31,179 bases of DNA from JANWHF01 sp036276235. GTDB taxonomy: Bacteria; Planctomycetota; Phycisphaerae; Tepidisphaerales; Tepidisphaeraceae. Where the stretch lies: the NCBI GenBank assembly GCA_036276235.1, contig DATBDZ010000217.1:1-31179 (forward strand), given 5' to 3'. The notes beneath the pieces were generated by a model. It was not told where the DNA came from. It searched no databases and saw only the letters and a list, made by a program, of their open reading frames with translations. Each line of letters opens with the position of its first letter. The stretch's first letter is position 1. Positions 23,864 through 29,968 of this stretch are shown here, piece by piece. The translations under genes and the position numbers were made by a program.

Positions 23864-25855
23864 ATGAGGCAGTTATCGAAAGCCGCGGCCAAGTCATATC
23901 AAAAGCTGCAGGCGTCAACGCGGAATGTGGTCGAGTCACTCGAGAACAGACAGCTTTTATCCGTCACGCTGCTGGCCCCTTTTACGAGCGTATCGGTAGC
24001 GCAGGATGCCGCCCCCACCGTGATCCCGCTCGGTGCACATATTGATGACCCGTCGGTATCTGGAACGACCATCGTCATCCAGACGCCCAACGGGAGCATT
24101 CCGATTGAGCTGACCAACTCGAGCACGCCGCTCACCGTCCAGAACTTCCTCACCAACCTGAATAATGGTGTTTACAACAACACGCTCTTCTATCGTTCCG
24201 CGGCCGGCTTCGTTCTGCAAGGCGGAGATCAGGTGAAGACCGACGGGGCGGGCGTGGATGTTTCGCAATTCCCGACGGTCCAGGGAGAGCCGGGCCAATC
24301 CAACGTGCGCGGCACCATCGCGATGGCGCTCAGCAATGGCCCGAATAGCGGCAGCACCGAATATTACATCAACACGGCCGACAACTCGGCATCATTGGAC
24401 GGAACTGTCAATGGCGGCCCATTTACTGTCTTTGGAGATGTGCTGTACAACGGCATGACCGTCGTCGATGCGATTGCCAATCTGCCGACCGTTACGGGAG
24501 ATACCTTTAGTTCGGCGCTTCCGTCCAGCTTCCCGTTGCCGGTCGAATCCGCCGGCGGCGGCACTGGCGTCAACAATCTAGTCACCACGACGATTACCGT
24601 CACGCCGCACGTCTTCCTGACCGCAACCAGCAGCAATCCGGCACTGGTGACGCCGACCATTGGCGGGAACAATCAGCTTTCGCTCGCTTATGCGCCCGGC
24701 GCTTCGGGCATCGCGCTGGTCACAGTCGTCGGCACGGATCTGGGCGGCAACCAGGTTTCGCAAACATTCCGCGTGCGCGTGAATGGCGCCGGCGGTGCCC
24801 CCGTAACCGTAGGGACCGGCGGCGCAAAATCGGCGACCTTCCATCAGGCCGACGGGTCATCGGTCACCGTGAGCCTAAAGGGCCCGGGAAGCGCAGCGCT
24901 TAGCTTTTCTGGCGCGGTAACCACGACCGATACGTCCAAAGGCGTGGACATCAGCGGCACCAACACGGATCCCAATATCACGATCACCGGCGCAACTGAT
25001 GCCACCACGCTGACCATCACCGCCAAAGATGGCGGCAAGATTGCCAATATCGGCGACATCACGACCGACGCCGCTTTTGGGACGATCAACGCCAAGTCGG
25101 CGAACCTGGACGGCGATCTGACCGCTGCCGCTTCGGTCAAATCCATCACTCTGAACGGCGCCAATCACGGGACGATCACCATCGGTGCCGGCGTGCAGTC
25201 GCTGACACTCAAGAGCAACACTGCGTTCAACGATGAGTTGATCACCAGCAGCTCGTTGATCAAGTCGATCACGACACCCGGATTTGTGGGAAGCAATACC
25301 ACCAGTTCGGGCGTACTTGCTCCTGCCGCCGGATCCATCACCGTAAAGGGCTCCGTATTAAATTCCGCGTTTAAGTTCACGCTGGGCGGCGGGCTGGATC
25401 TGGCCAAGCTGTCGATCAAGGGCGACATGACCAACTCGACGGTCGATACGGTCGGCGACATCGGCGCGGTGTCAGCCGCGACGATGGTGAGCGATCACAT
25501 TTTCGCCGGCGTGAATACGCTGCCGGTCGGGCAGCCGCTGCCGAACTTCCCCACCGATTTTGCCAGCGCGCAGACGATCAAATCGGTGAAGGTGAAGAGC
25601 GGCGTTGGGCCCACATTTGGCAACACCGACATTGCCGCTGAGGTTCTGGGTTCGATCAATCTGGGTCGCATGCTGATGACAAACGGCGGCGTCAGCTTTG
25701 GCGTGGCGGGAACGAGAATGGCGTCGTTCACCGCGGTTGACAACACTAATGGAAAGAAGATCTCGATGCATGCCGTCAACAGCCCGGCGATCCTGACCGC
25801 TCTTGAAGCGAAGCTGGGCTTTAGCCTGGAGGATTTCGTGATCAAGATTTTCTGA
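23864..25855 (+). CDS. LEPR-XLL protein with cyclophilin domain and long beta-repeat tail, paralogue 1
   Basis: The product has 663 residues from the ATG at 23864, with GGAGG 8 bases upstream. A TTG five codons earlier overlaps that site. Residues 24-33 (ESLENRQLLS) are the LEPR-XLL motif. A cyclophilin-type peptidyl-prolyl isomerase fold spans about 70-210: Arg111 in FYRSAAGFVLQGGD, then GTIAMA and STEYYIN (Glu166 where Gln is usual). An Ig-like segment follows (about 250-315). Then a long beta-rich region carries short units such as ITLNGANHGTITIGAGVQSL and SIKGDMTNSTVDTVGDIGAV, suggesting a beta-solenoid. It is probably exported and may fold or bind surface proteins. The paralogue at 25986 has the same architecture. 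A hairpin terminator follows at 25875-25924. Confidence 0.88.
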   Translation: MRQLSKAAAKSYQKLQASTRNVVESLENRQLLSVTLLAPFTSVSVAQDAAPTVIPLGAHIDDPSVSGTTIVIQTPNGSIPIELTNSSTPLTVQNFLTNLNNGVYNNTLFYRSAAGFVLQGGDQVKTDGAGVDVSQFPTVQGEPGQSNVRGTIAMALSNGPNSGSTEYYINTADNSASLDGTVNGGPFTVFGDVLYNGMTVVDAIANLPTVTGDTFSSALPSSFPLPVESAGGGTGVNNLVTTTITVTPHVFLTATSSNPALVTPTIGGNNQLSLAYAPGASGIALVTVVGTDLGGNQVSQTFRVRVNGAGGAPVTVGTGGAKSATFHQADGSSVTVSLKGPGSAALSFSGAVTTTDTSKGVDISGTNTDPNITITGATDATTLTITAKDGGKIANIGDITTDAAFGTINAKSANLDGDLTAAASVKSITLNGANHGTITIGAGVQSLTLKSNTAFNDELITSSSLIKSITTPGFVGSNTTSSGVLAPAAGSITVKGSVLNSAFKFTLGGGLDLAKLSIKGDMTNSTVDTVGDIGAVSAATMVSDHIFAGVNTLPVGQPLPNFPTDFASAQTIKSVKVKSGVGPTFGNTDIAAEVLGSINLGRMLMTNGGVSFGVAGTRMASFTAVDNTNGKKISMHAVNSPAILTALEAKLGFSLEDFVIKIF

Positions 25856-25874
25856 TCGATGTTGACCGATGAGC

Positions 25875-25924
25875 AAAGAGAGCCTGACGGCGGCTGGTTA
25901 TCGGCCCCTGTCAGGCCTCTTTTA
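25875..25924 (+). terminator. Rho-independent terminator
   Basis: AAAGAG-AGCCTGAC (25875-25888) pairs with GTCAGGCCTCTTTT (25910-25923 approx.), followed by TTTATT. It lies 20 bp after the stop of the first cyclophilin gene and separates it from its paralogue. It is the only classical stem plus T tract seen in the window. Confidence 0.75.
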
Positions 25925-25985
25925 TTGCACAGTCCATCCAAGTTACCCATGCTCCTGAGACGATGAGCTATCTGGATTGGCTCTT

Positions 25986-28238
25986 ATGAGGAGATCGCTG
26001 GTGCGCGTACACAATCGAGCGCGGCATGCCGCCGCCCTGACCGTTGAAGCCCTGGAACGTCGAACTCTATTGTCGGCGACGATCGCGCAGCCCGTGCCTC
26101 CGGTTGTGCTCGCGCAAGATACGCCTCAATCGATCGATCTATCTTCAAACTTCACCGATCCGACGTTCACCGGCACGCTGGTAGAGATCCAGACAACGCT
26201 GGGGAACATCGATCTTGAGTTAAACAACAGCGTCGCGCCGCTGACGGTCGCCAATTTCCTGAACTACGCCAACTCCGGGCTTTACGACAACACGATCATC
26301 CATCGTGTTGTCGATGACTCTTCGCCCGGCGGCATCAAGATCATCCAAGGCGGCGGGTTCCAGGCCAGCGGTGCGCCGATCGCAACGCCATTTGGAAATC
26401 TGCAAAACGAATTCAGCCTGTCCAATCTGCGCGGCACGATCGCGATGGCTAAGCTTCCGGGCGATCCGAATAGTGCCACCAGCCAGTGGTTCATCAACGA
26501 TCAGGACAATACCGGCCTGGATACATCCGATGGCGGATTCACCGTCTTTGGAACGGTCATCAGCGGTATGGATGTCGTGGATGAAATCACCGGGCTGACA
26601 ACGGTTGACGGCACGGCGCTCAATCCTCAGTTTGATAATTCTCTGCCGGTGATGGACCCGACGAGTGCTTCATCGCCGCCGGTGCCGAGTGATTTGGTGG
26701 GTGTTACGTCGGTGACGGTTTTGCCGCAAATTTCACTGGCGGCAACATCCGAAGACCCGACGCTCGTGACTCCCGAAATCTCCGGCTCGGATTTGACCCT
26801 TTCGCCGATCGCGGGAAAGTCGGGGATCACGTTTGTGCGAGTGACGGCGACGGATTTGGTGGGCCATCAGGTCAGCGATGTTTTCAAGGTCGAAGTGGCA
26901 CCGGCCGCGCCTCGGGCGCTGGATGTGACACTGGGCGCCGGCCATGCGCAGATCGTAACGTATCGCGAAGGAGACAGGAGCCGCGGCCAGATTAACTTCC
27001 AGGGCCCTGGAACGATGGTGGTTCATTTTGCCGGCGATGGAATCGCGTTGGTAGACGGCGGATCGCGCGTCACGGGGCAGAACCTGCAGGTGCTCGGCAT
27101 CGATGCAACCGGGACCACGGCGCAGTCGTCGCTCACGACGCGGGCGCACGTCGGCAAGGATAGCAGGATCGACTTCGGCAGCGTTGTCACCGACGGCGCG
27201 TTCGGCGCGCTCAAATTCGTGCGTACATTTGTGCAGGGCGACATTACCGTCCCGGGCGGCGTCGGAAGTTTTTATTGCGATCTGGCCCGCGGCGGCACCA
27301 TCGACCTTGGAACGCCGGTCGCGCCGGGCCGTTCCACCAGCCTGACCGTCTCGACCATCATCGACGAGAATCTGACCACCACCGCGCGCATCAGCGAGAT
27401 TCACGCGTTCAACTGGTTTAACACCGACGAACTGAGCGAAAGCGTGCAGGCGCCGGTTCTCAGCAAGCTGGTGTCGCTTGGGAATTTTACGCCGGGCCTG
27501 CAACTGAGCGGCGCGGCGGGGTTCGCGGCGCTGGGCGGACAGGTTCAAATCCTTGGCGCGATCGGCGGAACGTGGAATGTGGCGGGCGGCGTTTCGTCGC
27601 TGAGAGTCGGGTCGGTCGCCAGCGATTTTGATGGGACTTTTCCGACGCCGATCCATTCGCTGAGCGTCAAAGGCAATTTCGCCGGGAAGCTCACGGCACC
27701 ATCGATTGGGACGATGAGTGTGCGCGGCTCGATGAGCGGCGCAGCGATCATCCTTACCGCGCCCGGACTGGAGCTCGCCAGCCTCTCGGCGCGCAAAGGA
27801 ATCTCCGACACGCTAATCGACGCGGCCGGCGGCATCGGCACAATCTCGGCGCCGTCGCTGCTCAACAGCATCGTTTATGCCGGCGTCGCGTTCCCGACCG
27901 GCGGCGCAAGCTTGCCTTCCACTGTCGCGGATTTCGATTCATCGACCTTCACCGCGCCCGGCGCGATCGCCGCGATCCATCTGAGCGGCGGCGGCGCGAC
28001 GTTCATCAATTCCGACATCGCCGCCTCGTCGCTGGGAACGCTAACTCTTGGCGCAACCGCGACGATCAATAACGGCACGCCGTTCGGCATCGCGACTTCT
28101 TCGCTGACGCATTTGGCGCTCAAGGACAAATCGATCAAGCAGCCGCCGCTGGTCTTCGACGACATTCACACCGCCGCCGACGTCACCGCGCAGTCGGCGG
28201 GGCTGACGCTCAATGATTTCACCATCAACGTTGTATGA
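25986..28238 (+). CDS. LEPR-XLL protein with cyclophilin domain and long beta-repeat tail, paralogue 2
   Basis: The product has 750 residues from the ATG at 25986. A GTG at 26001 has a better ribosome binding site (AGGAG, 7 bases upstream) and may be the true start. Residues 20-30 (VEALERRTLLS) are the LEPR-XLL motif. The cyclophilin fold spans about 64-210, with Arg107 in IIHRVVDD, IIQGGGF, GTIAMAK and the canonical SQWFIN (166-171), then FTVFGTVISGMDVVDEI. An Ig-like segment and a long beta-repeat region follow, with units such as SLSVKGNFAGKLTAPSIGTM. The layout matches the upstream paralogue. The stop overlaps the start of the DUF1294 gene by 4 bp (ATGA), so the two are coupled. Confidence 0.88.
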   Translation: MRRSLVRVHNRARHAAALTVEALERRTLLSATIAQPVPPVVLAQDTPQSIDLSSNFTDPTFTGTLVEIQTTLGNIDLELNNSVAPLTVANFLNYANSGLYDNTIIHRVVDDSSPGGIKIIQGGGFQASGAPIATPFGNLQNEFSLSNLRGTIAMAKLPGDPNSATSQWFINDQDNTGLDTSDGGFTVFGTVISGMDVVDEITGLTTVDGTALNPQFDNSLPVMDPTSASSPPVPSDLVGVTSVTVLPQISLAATSEDPTLVTPEISGSDLTLSPIAGKSGITFVRVTATDLVGHQVSDVFKVEVAPAAPRALDVTLGAGHAQIVTYREGDRSRGQINFQGPGTMVVHFAGDGIALVDGGSRVTGQNLQVLGIDATGTTAQSSLTTRAHVGKDSRIDFGSVVTDGAFGALKFVRTFVQGDITVPGGVGSFYCDLARGGTIDLGTPVAPGRSTSLTVSTIIDENLTTTARISEIHAFNWFNTDELSESVQAPVLSKLVSLGNFTPGLQLSGAAGFAALGGQVQILGAIGGTWNVAGGVSSLRVGSVASDFDGTFPTPIHSLSVKGNFAGKLTAPSIGTMSVRGSMSGAAIILTAPGLELASLSARKGISDTLIDAAGGIGTISAPSLLNSIVYAGVAFPTGGASLPSTVADFDSSTFTAPGAIAAIHLSGGGATFINSDIAASSLGTLTLGATATINNGTPFGIATSSLTHLALKDKSIKQPPLVFDDIHTAADVTAQSAGLTLNDFTINVV

Positions 28239-28618
28239 CCCGCAGCCACCATAAACCCGGGGCGGCGTTCAAGCTCTTTCTCTGGATCGCGGTGATCCTT
28301 GCGATCGGGATTGCGCTGCTGACTTACATCAAGCTGCGCCTCGCCTGGTGGATCGCGTATCTGATCGGCTTGAACATCGCAACAATCTGCATCTATCTCT
28401 ACGACAAAGGCGCATCGAGCCGGGAGATGTTGCGCGTGCCCGAGAAGCTGCTGCACGGCATGGCGCTCTTCGGCGGCTCCCCCGCCGCCCTGCTCAGTCA
28501 GGCGGCGTTTCGACATAAGACGATCAAACGATCCTTTAGGCGATGGTTTTGGGGGATCATCGTTTTGCAGCTTGCGATCATTGGGGCAGTTGTTTATCTC
28601 ACGCGAAGTGGGCGGTGA
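28235..28618 (+). CDS. DUF1294 family membrane protein
   Basis: The product has 127 residues. Its start overlaps the stop of the cyclophilin paralogue as ATGA. Three to four hydrophobic segments are seen: LFLWIAVILAIGIALLTYI, WWIAYLIGLNIATICIYLY and FWGIIVLQLAIIGAVVYLT. The DUF1294 signature is clear (YDKGASS, RVPEKLLHGMALFGGSPAAL and QAAFRHKTIKRSF). The family has no established function. The translational coupling suggests it is made with the surface cyclophilin, but coupling alone does not show a joint function. Confidence 0.85.
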   Translation: MTRSHHKPGAAFKLFLWIAVILAIGIALLTYIKLRLAWWIAYLIGLNIATICIYLYDKGASSREMLRVPEKLLHGMALFGGSPAALLSQAAFRHKTIKRSFRRWFWGIIVLQLAIIGAVVYLTRSGR

Positions 28619-28655
28619 CGCCGGCACTGTAATATCGGTAGTGCGTTCAAATCTG

Positions 28656-28738
28656 GTGCCACAGGTCGGCGTACTCGCAGACCTGTGTTCCCCCTTGTGC
28701 GGCACGGCACAGCTTTGGTGAGCACTCCGACCTCGCAC
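28656..28738. repeat. Palindromic element, GTGCCACAGGTCGGCGTA family, copy 2
   Basis: The left arm GTGCCACAGGTCGGCGTACT, then CGCAGACCTGTG, is nearly identical to copy 1 at 11427. The right arm (about 28706-28738) is degenerate (GGCACAGC, GAGCACTCCGACCT). Confidence 0.75.
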
Positions 28739-28810
28739 CCGGTGAGCAGATTCAAACTGACCCACCGCTGCGGTATTCTGCCGAACATGGTTGCAGCGAA
28801 AAACACGAGC

Positions 28811-28868
28811 GGCGGGCAATGCCCGCCCTACGATGGAACTTCGGGCCGTAGGGCGGGCACTGCCCGCC
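28811..28868. repeat. Paired REP-like element with GTAG heads
   Basis: Two 21 bp units face each other. The left (28811-28831) is GGCGGGCAATGCCCGCC followed by CTAC. The right (28848-28868) is GTAG followed by GGCGGGCACTGCCCGCC. They are reverse complements at 20 of 21 positions. Each unit is itself a hairpin preceded by GTAG, the layout of REP sequences mobilised by RAYT-type Y1 transposases. No RAYT gene is in the window. Confidence 0.75.
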
Positions 28869-28972
28869 GGGCACTCGATGGATGGCTTCCTTCTCGGGTA
28901 CTCCCAACATTTCTCATAAACGCTCGAACGCGCATCGCCGTCCGCAATCCCGATTCAGAATTCAAAAGAGCC

Positions 28973-29047
28973 GTCATGCTGAGGTACTCCGAAGCATCTG
29001 GCGGATTCGCGCGAGCACGCAGATGCTTCGGAGTACCTCAGCATGAC
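28973..29047. repeat. Palindromic element, GTCATGCTGAG...GGTACTCCGAAGCAT family, copy 2
   Basis: The arms are GTCATGCTGAGGTACTCCGA (with AGCATCT following) and AGATGCTTCGGAGTACCTCA (with GCATGAC following). This copy is shorter and more perfect than copy 1 at 7685-7769. Flanking similarity continues leftward. Confidence 0.85.
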
Positions 29048-29069
29048 AGTTATCTTCATGCGAAAAGTT

Positions 29070-29160
29070 GGATGTACCGGGGGAGGGTGGGGGCGGGGGT
29101 TATGTCGAACGAGTCGCCTTCGCAATCGGCCCCCACCCTAACCCTCCCCCGGAGTACCGG
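29070..29160. repeat. G-rich hairpin element GTACCGGGGGAGGGTGGGGG
   Basis: The left arm (29070-29094) contains GTACCGGGGGAGGGTGGGGG. The right arm (about 29129-29160) contains CCCCCACCCTAACCCTCCCC, then CGGAGTACCGG. The AGGAGG directly after the right arm (29161-29166) is the ribosome binding site of the ankyrin gene. Confidence 0.7.
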
Positions 29161-29173
29161 AGGAGGGAACAGG

Positions 29174-29842
29174 ATGGCGCGATACTCGTTCTGCTTTCTC
29201 AACGCCACCGTCATTTGCACATGTCTGCTTCTCTGGGGCTGCACGACGCCAGACGCCGTCAACCGTGTTGCACGCGAAGGAAGCCGCCAGCAAATGGAAG
29301 CCATGCTGGCTCGTAGCGATGCGAACAGGCGCGGCCCCAAGGGCCATTCGCCACTCCACGAGGCGGCACTCGCGGACAACGTCGATGCAGCCGATGTCTT
29401 GATCGCGCATGGCGCGAAGCTCGACATTCGCGACAAGGACGGCAACACGCCGCTGCATCTGGCCGCGCGCGCCAACTCATTACGCGTGGCGGCGCTGCTC
29501 CTCACTCATGGCGCTTCGATCGAGGCTCGAAACGAAGCTTATCGCACGCCGTTGTTTGTTGCGGTCGATTTCGATCACGCGCAGGCTGTGAAATTATTGC
29601 TGGATGGCGGCGCTAACGCGAATGCACTGGACGAGCGCTATTGGACGCCGCTGATGTTTGCCGCCGAGTATGGGTATCTGGATGTGGCGAAAGTGCTGCT
29701 GGCGAGCAACGCCGTCGCGAACGCAAAAACGCCGCGCGGGCGCTCGGCAATGGATATCGCACGCGATCGAGGATTTGATGAGGTGTTTTTGGCGCTGCGG
29801 AAAAAAGTGGAAGAAGAGGCACGAAGGGAGGGAGGGACGTAG
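29174..29842 (+). CDS. Ankyrin-repeat lipoprotein
   Basis: The product has 222 residues. The ATG at 29174 has AGGAGG 7 bases upstream. Longer in-frame extensions run through the hairpin cluster and were rejected. The N-terminus FCFLNATVICTCLLLWGC has a lipobox-like end at Cys23, with Trp at an unusual position, so it is probably a membrane-anchored lipoprotein. Four ankyrin repeats span about 55-190: GHSPLHEAALADN, GNTPLHLAARANS, YRTPLFVAVDFDH and YWTPLMFAAEYGY. A partial fifth follows (GRSAMDIARDRG). Ankyrin arrays bind proteins, and the partner is unknown. The last residues (EARREGGT) and the stop are encoded by the hairpin array at 29821, so the C-terminus was probably altered by the repeat. 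Confidence 0.85.
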   Translation: MARYSFCFLNATVICTCLLLWGCTTPDAVNRVAREGSRQQMEAMLARSDANRRGPKGHSPLHEAALADNVDAADVLIAHGAKLDIRDKDGNTPLHLAARANSLRVAALLLTHGASIEARNEAYRTPLFVAVDFDHAQAVKLLLDGGANANALDERYWTPLMFAAEYGYLDVAKVLLASNAVANAKTPRGRSAMDIARDRGFDEVFLALRKKVEEEARREGGT

Positions 29843-29968
29843 GGACGAAGGGAAGCAGGCACGAAGGGACGAAGGGACGAAGGGACGGAGGGGAATGCAG
29901 GTCCTCGCTTTTCCCTACGTGCCTTTGTGCCTTCGTGCCTCCGTGCCTTCCTACCTCCGTGCCTCCCT
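29821..29968. repeat. Hairpin array of GAAGGGAC / GTGCCTTC units
   Basis: The left part (29821-29892) carries about eight imperfect (A/C)GAAGGGAC copies. The right part (29912-29968) carries GTGCCTTC and GTGCCTCC copies in the complementary sense. It fills the convergent gap between the ankyrin gene and the PQQ-like gene and overlaps both 3' ends, so it could serve as a two-way transcription barrier. Confidence 0.85.

Larger units (their letters stand above)
28619..29173. other. Intergenic cluster of four unrelated hairpin elements, 555 bp
   Basis: Between the DUF1294 gene and the ankyrin gene (both plus) the sequence is almost entirely repeat elements: 28656-28738, 28811-28868, 28973-29047 and 29070-29160. 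A separate GGGTACTCCC lies at 28896. No gene is supported. Plus-strand ORF readings across it are not protein-like. Confidence 0.7.

Noticed and set aside
26733..27656. A 307-residue minus-strand open frame opposite the second cyclophilin gene
   Set aside because: It is an Arg-rich shadow of a well-supported gene.
4815..29968. CRISPR array
   Set aside because: The repeats are inverted arrays of short degenerate words or single palindromes, without uniform repeats and unique spacers, and no cas gene is present.
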